Below are positions 37,172 through 45,875 of a DNA stretch of 64,000 bases, in pieces. How positions within the stretch are numbered: the stretch's first letter is position 1; each line of letters begins with the position of its first letter. The notes under the pieces were generated by a model. The model ran no database searches. It was not told where the DNA came from and saw nothing but the letters and a program-made list of their open reading frames with translations. A program made the translations under genes and the position numbers. This DNA is from Cutibacterium equinum (GTDB lineage: Bacteria > Actinomycetota > Actinomycetes > Propionibacteriales > Propionibacteriaceae), in NCBI RefSeq assembly GCF_028021195.1, contig NZ_CP115668.1, positions 1,488,001 through 1,552,000 on the forward strand, read 5' to 3'.

Positions 37172-38770
37172 TCAAGCCAAACTGATGAGCTCAGCGTAGT
37201 CAGCGCTCCACATGTCCTCGGTGCCGTCGGGCAGCACGAGCACCCGGTCCGGGTCGAGAGCGTGGACGGCTCCCTCGTCGTGAGTGACGAGAACGATCGC
37301 TCCACCGAAGTTGCCGATGGCGTCGAGGACCTGTTCCCGGCTGGCCGGGTCGAGGTTGTTGGTCGGCTCGTCAAGCAGCAGCACATTGGCCGAGGAGACG
37401 ACGAGGGTGGCCAGGGCCAGACGGGTCTTCTCACCGCCGGAGAGCACCCCGGCCGGCTTGTGGACGTCGTCACCGGTGAACAGGAATGATCCCAGCACCT
37501 TGCGCATCTCGGTCTCGTTGAGGTCAGCTGCTGCGCTGGCCATGTTCTCCAGCACGGTGCGATCCATGTCCAGCAGGTCATGCTCCTGGGCGAAATACCC
37601 CAGCTTGAGACCATGACCGGCGATGACCTCGCCGGTGTCGGGGGTCTCCTTGCCTGCCAGAATCCGTAGCAGGGTGGTCTTACCAGCACCGTTGAGTCCC
37701 AGGACGACGACCTGGGATCCTCGGTCGATGGCCAGGTCCACTCCGGTGAAGACTTCCAGGGAACCGTAGGTCTTGGTGAGGTTGCGGGCCATCAGTGGCG
37801 TCTTGCCACACGGGGCCGGGTCGGGGAAACGGATGACGGCCACCTTGTCGGCAGCCCTCTCCCCCTCGACCCCGGAGAGCAGCTTCTCGGCGCGTCGGGC
37901 CATCTGCTGGGCGGCAACAGCCTTCGTCGCCTTGGCATGGAGCTTGTCAGCCTGGGCCTGCAGGGCAGCAGCCTTACGCTCGGCGTTGATCCGCTCCTTG
38001 TGACGACGCTTCTCGTCAGCAGCTCGCTGTTCGAGGTAGAGCTTCCACCCCATGGAGTAGATGTCGAGGGTGGCGCGGTTGGCATCCAGGTGAAAGACCT
38101 TGTTGACGGTGGCCTCCACCAGCCCGGTGTCGTGGGAGATCATGAGAACCCCGCCCGAGTAGGACTGCAGGAAACTGCGCAACCAGACGATGGAGTCGGC
38201 GTCCAGGTGGTTAGTCGGCTCGTCGAGCAGGAGGGTGTCGGCCCCGGAGAACAGGATGCGCGCCAGCTCGACTCGACGACGTTGACCACCGGAAAGATTC
38301 TTGAGGGGCTGGGACAGCACACGATCGTCGAGACCCAGGTTCGACGCGATCCGGGCGGCCTCGGCAGAGGCCCCATAACCGCCTGCAGCGATGAGACGGT
38401 CCTCGGCCTTGGAGTACTTGTCCATCGCGACGGCCCGTTCCTCGTCGGAGCCGTGGGCCATTTGATCTTCCAGGATACGCATGCGCTCGAGCATGTGGTC
38501 TAGGCCACGAGCCGACAGGATTCGTGCTCGAGCGATGGTCTCCATGTCAGGATCGCGGGGGTCCTGAGGTAGATAGCCGAGTTCCCCGGTTCGCTTCACC
38601 GAACCTGCGGCCGGTAGTCCCTCGCCGGCCAGGATGCGCGTCAGGGTGGTCTTGCCGGCACCGTTTCGACCCACCAGGCCGATCTTGTCCCCGGCCGTCA
38701 CCTGAAAACTCACCGGATTGAGCAGGAGCCTGGCTCCGACCCGCACCTCCACATCCTTGACCTGCAGCAC
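37172..38770 (-). CDS. ABC-F family ATPase (ribosome-associated, EttA/Uup-like)
   Basis: A 532-residue protein with two ABC domains and no membrane segments. The first has GRNGAGKTT, LSGGQRRRVEL and LLLDEPTNHLD; the second GLNGAGKTT, LSGGEKTRLAL and LLLDEPTNNLD. The linker (about 230-300) is charged and helical (AADEKRRHKERINAERKAAALQAQADKLHAKA). ABC-F proteins act on the ribosome in translation control or antibiotic protection. The GTG at 38770 is selected because GGGGGAAG lies 8 bases upstream; the frame extends to a TTG at 38806. Confidence 0.92.
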   Translation of the reverse strand: MLQVKDVEVRVGARLLLNPVSFQVTAGDKIGLVGRNGAGKTTLTRILAGEGLPAAGSVKRTGELGYLPQDPRDPDMETIARARILSARGLDHMLERMRILEDQMAHGSDEERAVAMDKYSKAEDRLIAAGGYGASAEAARIASNLGLDDRVLSQPLKNLSGGQRRRVELARILFSGADTLLLDEPTNHLDADSIVWLRSFLQSYSGGVLMISHDTGLVEATVNKVFHLDANRATLDIYSMGWKLYLEQRAADEKRRHKERINAERKAAALQAQADKLHAKATKAVAAQQMARRAEKLLSGVEGERAADKVAVIRFPDPAPCGKTPLMARNLTKTYGSLEVFTGVDLAIDRGSQVVVLGLNGAGKTTLLRILAGKETPDTGEVIAGHGLKLGYFAQEHDLLDMDRTVLENMASAAADLNETEMRKVLGSFLFTGDDVHKPAGVLSGGEKTRLALATLVVSSANVLLLDEPTNNLDPASREQVLDAIGNFGGAIVLVTHDEGAVHALDPDRVLVLPDGTEDMWSADYAELISLA

Positions 38771-38824
38771 CGGCCCATCTTCCCCCGCTGTGACGACAAG
38801 GACCAAATGAAGAGCCCGGAAGGA

Positions 38825-39325
38825 TCAGCGTCTCAAGGTCATGGGGACGTGATCGATACCCGCCTCGTCGAAGTGCGGGCCGGTCACGACGAAACCACAA
38901 TCGCCGTACCAGCTCTCCAGGTGGGATTGAGCGTGCAGGGTGATCTGTCTGCCGTCAGCGCGCACCAGATCAAGGGCCAGGCCCATCATGCGTCGGCCGA
39001 TGTGGAGGCCGCGGTGGTCGGCGTCGACGACGACTCGGCCGATCGTGATGTGGTCGTCGTCGTCAAGGATGCGCAGGGTTCCGACTGGATGGCCATCGAT
39101 TGCGGCCCACACCAGGACAGTGGTGGGTTCGAGTTCGCGTCCGTCCAGGTCGGGTTCCGTGCACTGTTGGTCGCCGTTGAACACTGCGCTGCGCAGCCAC
39201 AGACACCGGTAGAGGGTGGCGACGTCCATCCGCGTGGCGTGATCGTGATGAAGGGTGACAACCCCTTGTCCAGGTTTTTCCCGGATGCGGTTGGACCCGC
39301 CTAGCCACGTGAAAGGAGACATCAT
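38825..39325 (-). CDS. ElaA-like GNAT acetyltransferase
   Basis: A protein of up to 166 residues with the ElaA-type GNAT core: TLRILDDDDHITIGRVVVDADHRGLHIGRRMMGLAL, then ITLHAQSHLESWYGDCGF and the ending GIDHVPMTLRR. The substrate is unknown. The start is uncertain: tandem ATGs at 39325/39322 give about 30 extra residues with no ribosome site, while an internal ATG at residue 33 lies slightly inside the domain. The gene is divergent from a small membrane protein gene with very little space. Confidence 0.82.
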   Translation of the reverse strand: MMSPFTWLGGSNRIREKPGQGVVTLHHDHATRMDVATLYRCLWLRSAVFNGDQQCTEPDLDGRELEPTTVLVWAAIDGHPVGTLRILDDDDHITIGRVVVDADHRGLHIGRRMMGLALDLVRADGRQITLHAQSHLESWYGDCGFVVTGPHFDEAGIDHVPMTLRR

Positions 39326-39356
39326 GGGTCACATATTGACAGAATGTCAGGCATGA
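39324..39356 (+). CDS. Possible 10-codon leader peptide coupled to the next gene
   Basis: ATG at 39324 follows a strong GAAAGGAG site (39311-39318). The frame encodes MGHILTECQA and its TGA (39354-39356) overlaps the ATG at 39353 of the membrane protein gene as ATGA. The downstream gene itself lacks a good ribosome site, so ribosomes may arrive by coupling. Confidence 0.4.
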   Translation: MGHILTECQA

Positions 39357-39703
39357 GTACGCCACGCCGAGCAGCACCAGACGATGATGACGACCTGGAA
39401 GCCATCTCCCGCTCGTGGCGCCGATACGTGATCCTCGTCATCTCCGGCGTTGTCGTCGCCGTGCTCGGATTGGGGATTTTCGGATACCTCGCGTGGTGGT
39501 CGTTGTGCGACCAGGCTGCAGGTGTGTGCCAGCGTGGTGAACCCGTCACCTACTGGTCCTCGGTGGCCGCCCTGAGCGTTCTTGGGCTCATCATTGGCGT
39601 CCTGACGCAGATCTGGTTGGAGAAACGGTGGTGGCACCTGTTGGCCATCATCATTCCGGCCGTGCTGGTCATCGCTGGGGTCATCGTCTGGTTCGCCGTC
39701 TGA
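39353..39703 (+). CDS. Small three-span membrane protein of unknown function
   Basis: A 116-residue protein (ATG 39353; ATG 39344 is an alternative). An acidic N-terminus (APDDDDDLEAIS) precedes three hydrophobic segments (about 26-50, 67-83, 92-114). No family recognised. The metallopeptidase gene follows 11 bases later, suggesting co-transcription. The start lacks its own ribosome site; see the leader at 39324. Confidence 0.7.
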   Translation: MSTPRRAAPDDDDDLEAISRSWRRYVILVISGVVVAVLGLGIFGYLAWWSLCDQAAGVCQRGEPVTYWSSVAALSVLGLIIGVLTQIWLEKRWWHLLAIIIPAVLVIAGVIVWFAV

Positions 39704-39714
39704 AAAGGATTGTC

Positions 39715-40587
39715 ATGGACTTCAAGGACGACGCAGGTATTGATCCGGGTTCCATTGGCTCGCCCCGTGGCGGTGGTGGTGGCGGACGTATCGCCATCGG
39801 AGGAGGGGCCGGGGTCGTCGTCCTGCTCATCGCGGTGTTGCTGGGCGTCAACCCTGGCGATCTGCTCGGCGGCAGCGATGAGCCACAAACCGCCCCAGCC
39901 AACTCCACGGCCGCAGTCTCGCACTGCCGCACCGGAGCTGACGTCAAGAGGGATCCCAACTGCCGATGGGCAGCCTATGCCACCAGCATCAACCAGTACT
40001 GGGACACCCAGATCGACGGCTACACCAAGGCCAAGACGACCCCGTTCAGCGGGTCGGCGCGCACCGGGTGTGGGTACGCCGATGCTCAGACCGGGCCGTT
40101 CTACTGCCCGCCGGACAAGATGGTCTACCTGGACACGGACTTCCTCGGCACACTGTTGCAGCAGCTGGGCACTCAGTCCTCCACTGCCGCCGAGGCCTAC
40201 ATCATGGCCCACGAGTACGGTCACCACGCCCAGGATTTGCTGGGCACCTTGGCCAAGGCGCACGCGTCGGGAAACCAGACTGGCCCCAAGTCGGCGTCAG
40301 TGCGCCTGGAGTTGCAGGCTGACTGCTACGCCGGCACCTATCTCAAGTGGACCGCGAAGAACAAGGATGACGTCATCGACAATGTCACTCGTGACGACCT
40401 CGCCAAGGTCGTCGAGGCGGCCCGAGCCGTGGGTGACGACCACATCCAGCGTCAGTCCAGTGGCGGAGTGCAGCCCGACAAGTGGACCCACGGCTCCTCT
40501 GAAATGCGAGTTCACTGGGCCCAGCGCGGCTTCGACACCGGCGACCCAGCCAAGTGCGACACCTTCTCCACCGATGACCTGGGGTGA
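39715..40587 (+). CDS. Neutral zinc metallopeptidase (PF04228, YpfJ-like)
   Basis: A 290-residue protein: a Gly-rich N-terminus, one membrane segment (about 25-44), then an extracellular peptidase-like domain with zinc motif HEYGH (166-170) in AAEAYIMAHEYGHHAQD, and the typical ELQADCYAG segment further on that gives the third ligand. Cysteines C71, C83, C119 and C131 may form disulfides. Substrates are unknown for the whole family. AAAAGGA precedes the ATG. Confidence 0.9.
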   Translation: MDFKDDAGIDPGSIGSPRGGGGGGRIAIGGGAGVVVLLIAVLLGVNPGDLLGGSDEPQTAPANSTAAVSHCRTGADVKRDPNCRWAAYATSINQYWDTQIDGYTKAKTTPFSGSARTGCGYADAQTGPFYCPPDKMVYLDTDFLGTLLQQLGTQSSTAAEAYIMAHEYGHHAQDLLGTLAKAHASGNQTGPKSASVRLELQADCYAGTYLKWTAKNKDDVIDNVTRDDLAKVVEAARAVGDDHIQRQSSGGVQPDKWTHGSSEMRVHWAQRGFDTGDPAKCDTFSTDDLG

Positions 40588-40662
40588 GGGCTGATCCGTC
40601 GGGTCGTCCAACCTGACCAACAGCCCCCCGACGCAGCATTTTCACCGGATTCGCCCACCCCG

Positions 40663-40683
40663 TTCGCGTTCAGCGAATACAAT
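40663..40683 (+). promoter_or_regulatory. Candidate -10 box with abutting dyad before the flavoprotein gene
   Basis: TACAAT (40678-40683) fits a -10 element. Immediately upstream, TTCGC (40663-40667) and GCGAA (40673-40677) form a small dyad in the position of the spacer, which could be a repressor or activator site. No good -35 is visible. Confidence 0.4.
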
Positions 40684-40707
40684 GGGGACGCACACGGCAT
40701 CCATATC

Positions 40708-40723
40708 GCGTCACCGATGACGC
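40708..40723 (+). promoter_or_regulatory. Leader hairpin before the flavoprotein gene
   Basis: GCGTCA (40708-40713), loop CCGA, TGACGC (40718-40723), ending 5 bases before the ribosome site GGGGGAGG. It could affect translation. Confidence 0.35.
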
Positions 40724-40741
40724 TGGCCGGGGGAGGTTGTT

Positions 40742-42754
40742 GTGAGCGAGATCCATCGAATTCTGTTCGAGCCGACGACGATCGGCTCCATCCACGTCAA
40801 GAACCGCTACGCCATGGGTCCCATGGGCCCACTGGGCATGTCCACTGCTGAAGGCGGGTGGAACCAACGTGGAATCGACTACTACGTGCGGCGTGCTGCC
40901 GGCGGTATCGGCCTCATCATCACCGGCGTCTGCCAGGTGACGAACCCGGTCGAGCATCTGCCGGGCGGTACCCTGCCCAACCCGACGCTGTCTCCTGCCT
41001 GCTTCCTACGAACGTCGCGAGAACTGACCGAGCGGGTTCATGCCCATGACTCCCGCATCGTTCTTCAGGTCGGTGCTGGTTTCGGACGCGTCATCATGCC
41101 CGTGGTCCTGCGTCCTGGTGAGAGGCCAGCAGCTCCCTCGGAAATCCCCTACATGTGGAATCCGGCGATCACCTGCCGCGAGATCACCAAGGACGAGATC
41201 CATCAGATCGTCACCCAGTTCCGGATCGCCGCGAAGGTGGCCTATGAGGCCGGTTTCGACGGCATCCAGGTGCACGCATGTCATGAGGGCTACCTCCTTG
41301 ACCAGTTCGCCATCGAGAAGTTCAACCATCGCAGCGACGAGTATGGCGGTTCGCTGGAGAACAGGCTGCGGTTCCCCCGCGAGATCGTCGAGGCCATCCA
41401 CGAGACCGTCGGAGATGACTTCCCGGTCCAGATCCGGTTCTCGCCGAAATCGATGATGAAGGACTGGAACGTTGGTGGCCTTCCCGATGAGGAGTTCGAG
41501 GAGGTCGGCCGTGACATGCCCGAAGGCATCGAGGCCGCTCGCCTGCTGCACTCCTATGGCTACGAGGCACTCGACATCGATGTGGGCTGCTACGACTCCT
41601 GGTTCTGGAACCACCCGCCGATGTACCAGGCAAAGGGGCTGTACCTGCCGTACGCCTCCGATCTCAAGGAGGCGCTGCCGGACATACCGCTCATCGTCGC
41701 AGGACGGATGGATGACCCTGACCTTGCTGCCAACGCGGTCGCCGACGGGATCGTCGACATGGTGTCCTTGGCTCGCCCGACCCTGGCGGACCCGGACATC
41801 GTCATCAAGTTGCAGACCGACCATCCGGAACGGGTGCGTCCCTGCATCTCGTGTCAAGAGGGATGCCTGGGTCGTCTCGGCAAGTACACCGTGCTCAACT
41901 GCTCGGTCAACCCGGAGACCGGACGCGAGGCCGACACCCATCTGCGCCCGGTGCTGCCCCACCACGCCAAGCGGGTTCTCGTCATCGGTGCTGGTCTGGC
42001 CGGCATGGAAGCGGCGCGAGTCCTCAGCGAGCGTGGCCACGAGGCCGTCATCGTCGAGGCCAGCGATCACATCGGAGGTGTCGTCCTGGCTGGTGGCCAG
42101 CCCTCCTTCAAGGAGGACGACCTGGCCCTGCTCGACTGGTACCGCACGACCTTGGACGAGCTGGGGGTGGAGATCCGTCTCAACACCCCGGCAACTTCCG
42201 ACCTCATCTCCGCCTTCGGGGCCGATCACATCATCCTGGCCACCGGGTCGACGCCACGTCGTCTCGATCTGGGTGATGACGCCAAGATCATCGACGCCAC
42301 CGACGCCCTGCTCAACCGAGACTCGCTGGGCACGAAGATCGTCATCATCGGCGGCGGCCTGACGGGCTGCGAACTGGCTCTGGCGATGCGGGAAGCCGAG
42401 GCCGAAGTGACCATCGTCGAGGCCGAACCCGACATCCTCACCCGAAATGCCCCGTTGTGCGCTGCCAACGAGGACATGCTGCGTCGCCTGGTTCCTTTCC
42501 GTGGCGTCGAGGTGATGGCTGATGCCAAGGCCCTGCACACCACGCCGAGGGGACTGATGGTCGAGGTCGACGGCCGCGAGCAGGAACTGCCAGCCGATTC
42601 GATCGTCACCGCCATCGGCTACCTGCCCGAGCAGGACCTACGTGGTGCTGTCGAGGCGACCGGGTTGCCGTTCAACATCATCGGTGACGCCCGCAAGCCC
42701 GCCAACATCATGTACGCGATCTGGGACGCCTACGAGGTGGCGGCCAGTATCTGA
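40742..42754 (+). CDS. FMN/FAD iron-sulfur oxidoreductase, 2-enoate reductase / 2,4-dienoyl-CoA reductase family
   Basis: A 670-residue three-part flavoprotein. Residues 1-360 are an old-yellow-enzyme TIM barrel (FMN), with HACHEGYLLDQFAIEKFNHRSDEYGGS (178-204) typical of enoate reductase/BaiCD/FadH types. A Fe4S4 site follows (C368, C371, C375, C387 in CISCQEGC...NCSVNP). The C-terminal half has FAD/NAD folds (VLVIGAGLAGMEAARVL from about 412; VIIGGGLTGCELALAM). Members reduce unsaturated acids, dienoyl-CoA or bile-acid intermediates; which applies is not decidable. GTG start with GGGGGAGG six bases upstream. The gene stands alone. Confidence 0.88.
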   Translation: MSEIHRILFEPTTIGSIHVKNRYAMGPMGPLGMSTAEGGWNQRGIDYYVRRAAGGIGLIITGVCQVTNPVEHLPGGTLPNPTLSPACFLRTSRELTERVHAHDSRIVLQVGAGFGRVIMPVVLRPGERPAAPSEIPYMWNPAITCREITKDEIHQIVTQFRIAAKVAYEAGFDGIQVHACHEGYLLDQFAIEKFNHRSDEYGGSLENRLRFPREIVEAIHETVGDDFPVQIRFSPKSMMKDWNVGGLPDEEFEEVGRDMPEGIEAARLLHSYGYEALDIDVGCYDSWFWNHPPMYQAKGLYLPYASDLKEALPDIPLIVAGRMDDPDLAANAVADGIVDMVSLARPTLADPDIVIKLQTDHPERVRPCISCQEGCLGRLGKYTVLNCSVNPETGREADTHLRPVLPHHAKRVLVIGAGLAGMEAARVLSERGHEAVIVEASDHIGGVVLAGGQPSFKEDDLALLDWYRTTLDELGVEIRLNTPATSDLISAFGADHIILATGSTPRRLDLGDDAKIIDATDALLNRDSLGTKIVIIGGGLTGCELALAMREAEAEVTIVEAEPDILTRNAPLCAANEDMLRRLVPFRGVEVMADAKALHTTPRGLMVEVDGREQELPADSIVTAIGYLPEQDLRGAVEATGLPFNIIGDARKPANIMYAIWDAYEVAASI

Positions 42755-42810
42755 CGACATGACCGGGAGGGGCTGAGGATTATCCCGGCCCCTCCTCCCC
42801 TTTCTCCTAG

Positions 42811-42873
42811 CTGCGCCAGTTGTGTCTCACCTGCGCCAGATTTTCTGGCGCAGGTGAGACACAACTGGCGCAG
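42811..42873. repeat. Perfect 30-bp inverted repeat with 3-base loop
   Basis: The arm 42811-42840 is the exact reverse complement of 42844-42873, separated by TTT. Each arm contains the 9-mer CTGCGCCAG (or its complement) at both ends, so four copies alternate in orientation. It lies between the convergent flavoprotein gene and the SUF operon end. It may act as a terminator, or be a short mobile or REP-like element. Confidence 0.85.
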
Positions 42874-42916
42874 GTGTGGTGGGGACGGTGTGGCGGCGCA
42901 GGTGTGGTGGGGACGG
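42867..42916. repeat. Two 22-bp direct repeats adjoining the inverted repeat
   Basis: Identical 22-base copies at 42867-42888 and 42895-42916 (28-base period). The first begins inside the right arm of the inverted repeat and shares its GGCGCAG core. Confidence 0.85.
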
Positions 42917-42945
42917 GACAGGTATAGCGGACGGACAAACAGAAG

Positions 42946-42975
42946 GCCCGGGCTCAGGAAATCCTGACCCCGGGC
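42946..42975 (-). terminator. Terminator of the SUF operon
   Basis: GCCCGGG-C-TCAGGA (42946-42959) pairs with TCCTGA-C-CCCGGGC (42962-42975) with one mismatch and a 2-base loop, 27 bases past the last SUF gene. On the minus strand it is followed by CTTCTGTTTGTCC, a T-rich run. Confidence 0.75.
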
Positions 42976-43001
42976 CCGGCGTCCATCCCACGCAACACGA
43001 C

Positions 43002-43358
43002 TCAGACGTTGAAGCCGATCGCCTGGAGCTGTGCTCGGCCGTCGTCGGTGATGCGCTCCAGACCCCACGGCGGCAGCCACACCCAGTTGATCGTCACAGA
43101 CGTGACGATTCCCTCGAGCACCGTCTGGGTGTCGTACTCCAGACGATCGGTCAGCGGGCAGGTGGGGCTGGTCAGCGTCATGTCGATGGTGACATTGCCC
43201 TCGTCGTCGATATTGACCCCGTAAACCAAGCCAAGGTCAACGACATTGACCATGAGTTCGGGGTCGATGACATCCTTCATCGCCTCAATGACGTCATCGA
43301 CGGTCGGCATGGCCGTCAGCGTCACGTCCTGGGCGGGCACGGCGTTCTCCTCGCTCAT
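43002..43358 (-). CDS. sufT: SufT/MIP18-family (DUF59) iron-sulfur assembly factor
   Basis: A 118-residue protein with the MIP18/DUF59 core: DPELMVNVVDLGLVYGVNI, TSPTCPLTDRLEYD with the conserved cysteine, and the C-terminal WLPPWGLERITDDGRAQL. SufT proteins help deliver Fe-S clusters to target proteins. It is the last gene of the SUF operon; its ATG shares one base with the sufU stop. A terminator follows. Confidence 0.92.
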   Translation of the reverse strand: MSEENAVPAQDVTLTAMPTVDDVIEAMKDVIDPELMVNVVDLGLVYGVNIDDEGNVTIDMTLTSPTCPLTDRLEYDTQTVLEGIVTSVTINWVWLPPWGLERITDDGRAQLQAIGFNV

Positions 43359-43861
43359 CAGCCCTCCTCCTTCGTGTCGTGGTTGTCAGTGTCGGTGTCG
43401 GCATCGGCCGAAATCTTCGCCGGGGAGTCCTCAGTCACCTTGAGCAAACCGTCCTCCAGAGCCGACCAGCCGAGCATCGCGCACTTGACTCGCGCCATGA
43501 GCTTGGCAACTCCCTCGAAGGCGATGGCGTCCTCGTAGGTGTCCTCGTCGAGCTCGATGGTGCCGCGAGAGCGCATCATCTCGCGGAAACCGTGGTAGAG
43601 CTCCTGGGCCTCGTCGATGGTCTTGCCAATGACGAGATCGGTCATGACCGAGGTCGACGCCTGGGAGATGGAGCACCCCACGGCGTCATAGGACACGTCG
43701 GTGATGACGTCGCCGTCCAGGTGGACTCGCAGCAGCAGCTCGTCACCACAGGACGGATTGACCTGGGTCACCTCGGCGTCGTAGTCCTCGCGCAGACCGC
43801 TGTGATGTTTCTCCCGGTAGTGATCCAGGATGATCTGTTGGTACATCTCCTCGACGTTCAT
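43358..43861 (-). CDS. sufU: SufU zinc-dependent sulfurtransferase
   Basis: A 167-residue IscU-like protein that takes sulfur from SufS. Ligands are seen as C38 and D40 (NPSCGDE), C63 (VGCSISQAS) and C127 (VKCAMLGW), plus the 18-21-residue insertion typical of SufU compared with IscU. The acidic C-terminal tail (ADADTDTDNHDTKEE) is probably disordered. ATG 43861 overlaps the sufS stop as ATGA; the open frame further upstream is part of sufS territory. Confidence 0.95.
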   Translation of the reverse strand: MNVEEMYQQIILDHYREKHHSGLREDYDAEVTQVNPSCGDELLLRVHLDGDVITDVSYDAVGCSISQASTSVMTDLVIGKTIDEAQELYHGFREMMRSRGTIELDEDTYEDAIAFEGVAKLMARVKCAMLGWSALEDGLLKVTEDSPAKISADADTDTDNHDTKEEG

Positions 43862-45099
43862 GCCACACCTCCGGCGAAGAAGTTCCGGGCGTACTCGACG
43901 GACTCGATGAGGCGATCGACCTCGTCGGTAGTGGAGTACAGGTATGACGACGCACGAAGGGACGACTGTATTCCCAGCCTCTCGTGCAACGGCCTGGCGC
44001 AATGGTGTCCACCACGCACCGCGACCCCGCGACCGTCCATGAGGCTCATGGCATCGTGCGGATGCACTCCCGCAACGGTGAAGGACACCGTGCCGGTACG
44101 GGCGGTGGCGTCGATCGGTCCGAGGATGCGCACCCCCTTGAGCGACTGCAGGCCATCCAGCATCCGGGCGGCGAGCTCGTGCTCGTGCTCGGCGATGTCC
44201 TCCATACCGATGCCATCCAGGTAATCGGCGGCCACTCCAAGAGCGGCGAGCTGAGCGATCGGCGGAGTGCCGGCCTCGAAGCGGTGCGGGGGCTCGGCAT
44301 AGGTCGATCCCTCCATGTGCACGATCTCGATCATCTCGCCGCCGCCCAGGAAGGGGGGCAGCTCGGCAAGGAGGTCATAGCGTCCCCACAGGATGCCGAT
44401 CCCGGTCGGGCCGCACATCTTGTGACCGGTGAAGGCCACCAGATCAGCTCCCAGGGCAGACACGTCGACAGGCATCTGCGGGACGGCCTGGGATGCGTCA
44501 ACCACCATGACAGCCCCCACAGCATGGGCCTGGTCAGCGATCTTCTCGATCGGGTTGATCGTGCCCAGCACATTGGAGGCCAGTGTCAGGGACACGACCT
44601 TGGTGTGCTCGTTGATGAGTCCCTCCGCCTCGGCCTTGTCCAGGTCGAGACGACCGTCGTCGGTGATGTCGTACCACCGCAACGTGGCCCCGGTGCGCTG
44701 GCAGACCAGCTGCCAAGGCACGAGGTTGGAGTGGTGCTCCATGACCGAGATGACGACCTCGTCGCCGGGTCCAAGACGCTCACCCAAGGTGTAGGCACAC
44801 AGGTTGAGGGCCTCGGAGGCATTCGACAGGGCCACCACTTCCTCGCGACGAGACGCCCCGATGAACCGCGCGATGCGATCGCGCCCGCCCTCATATGCCT
44901 GGGTGGACTCCAACCCGAGCTGGTGCATGGCCCTGGCAACGTTGGCGTTGTGACGGGCGTAGTGCTCAGTCAGGGCGTCGATGACGACCTGCGGTTTCTG
45001 GGACGTGTTGGCCGAGTCGAGGTACGTCAGCGGGTACTCCCCCACCCTGGTGGACAGGATGGGGAAATCCTTCCTGATCTTCTCGACGTCGTAGCTCAT
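43858..45099 (-). CDS. sufS: Cysteine desulfurase SufS
   Basis: A 413-residue PLP enzyme that releases sulfur from cysteine as persulfide. The PLP lysine is K227 in FTGHKMCGPTG, and the reactive cysteine is C367 in RGGHHCARPLHERLG, the short-loop class II type. EHHSNLVPWQ holds the PLP-stacking histidine. The N-terminus RKDFPILSTRVGEYPLTYLDSANTSQKP is typical. It starts 2 bases past sufC and overlaps sufU by 4 bases. Confidence 0.97.
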   Translation of the reverse strand: MSYDVEKIRKDFPILSTRVGEYPLTYLDSANTSQKPQVVIDALTEHYARHNANVARAMHQLGLESTQAYEGGRDRIARFIGASRREEVVALSNASEALNLCAYTLGERLGPGDEVVISVMEHHSNLVPWQLVCQRTGATLRWYDITDDGRLDLDKAEAEGLINEHTKVVSLTLASNVLGTINPIEKIADQAHAVGAVMVVDASQAVPQMPVDVSALGADLVAFTGHKMCGPTGIGILWGRYDLLAELPPFLGGGEMIEIVHMEGSTYAEPPHRFEAGTPPIAQLAALGVAADYLDGIGMEDIAEHEHELAARMLDGLQSLKGVRILGPIDATARTGTVSFTVAGVHPHDAMSLMDGRGVAVRGGHHCARPLHERLGIQSSLRASSYLYSTTDEVDRLIESVEYARNFFAGGVA

Positions 45100-45101
45100 G
45101 A

Positions 45102-45869
45102 TCAGGCGTTGGCCTTCGCGGCAGACACGTACTTCTCGTAGCCCTCGGCCTCGAGCTCCTCGCCCAGCTCGGGACCACCGGTGGCGGCCACCCGGCCATC
45201 GACGTAGACGTGCACCTGGGTGGGCTTCACGTAACGCAGGATGCGGGTGTAGTGGGTGATGAGCATGAGTCCGTGCTCCGGGTCGGTCATGTACCGGTTG
45301 ACGGTGTTGGCGACGACCTTGAGGGCGTCAATGTCCAGGCCGGAGTCGGTCTCGTCGAGGATGGCGAACTTCGGGTGGAGCAGCTCGAGCTGGGCCATTT
45401 CGGAGCGCTTCTTCTCGCCGCCGGAGAATCCCTCGTTGACGGAACGCTCGGCGAAGTCGAGGTCGAGTTCCTGACGGGTCAAGGCCTCGTTGACCTCCTT
45501 GACCCAGGTGCGCAGCTTCGGGGCCTGGCCGTCGATGGCGGTGCGGGCGGTGCGCAGGAAGTTGGCGACGGAGACGCCGGGCACCTCGACGGGGTACTGC
45601 ATCGACAGGAACAGACCGGCGCGGGCACGTTCGTCGACGGTCATGGCCAACAGGTCCTCGCCATCGAGAGTGACGGAACCACCGGTGACGGTGTACTTGG
45701 GGTGACCGGCGAGGGTGTAAGCCAGGGTCGACTTACCGGAACCGTTGGGGCCCATGATGGCGTGGACCTCTCCGGAGTTGATGGTCAGGTCGACTCCCTT
45801 GAGGATCTGCTTGGGACCGGCCTCGGTCTCGACGTCGACGTGAAGGTCATTGATCTGCAGGGTTGCCAT
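45102..45869 (-). CDS. sufC: SufC ATPase of the Fe-S scaffold complex
   Basis: A 255-residue ABC-type ATPase that works with SufB and SufD. Walker A GPNGSGKST (40-48), signature FSGGEKKRSEMAQL, Walker B AILDETDSGLDIDAL and the late switch region THYTRILRYVKP are all as in SufC. ATG 45869, preceded by GGAG. Gap to the Rieske protein gene is 6 bases. Confidence 0.98.
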   Translation of the reverse strand: MATLQINDLHVDVETEAGPKQILKGVDLTINSGEVHAIMGPNGSGKSTLAYTLAGHPKYTVTGGSVTLDGEDLLAMTVDERARAGLFLSMQYPVEVPGVSVANFLRTARTAIDGQAPKLRTWVKEVNEALTRQELDLDFAERSVNEGFSGGEKKRSEMAQLELLHPKFAILDETDSGLDIDALKVVANTVNRYMTDPEHGLMLITHYTRILRYVKPTQVHVYVDGRVAATGGPELGEELEAEGYEKYVSAAKANA

Positions 45870-45875
45870 GGTGAT

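Noticed and set aside
39336-39364. TTGACA at 39336 as a promoter of the small membrane gene
   Set aside because: No acceptable -10 at the right distance, and RNA would start inside the gene.
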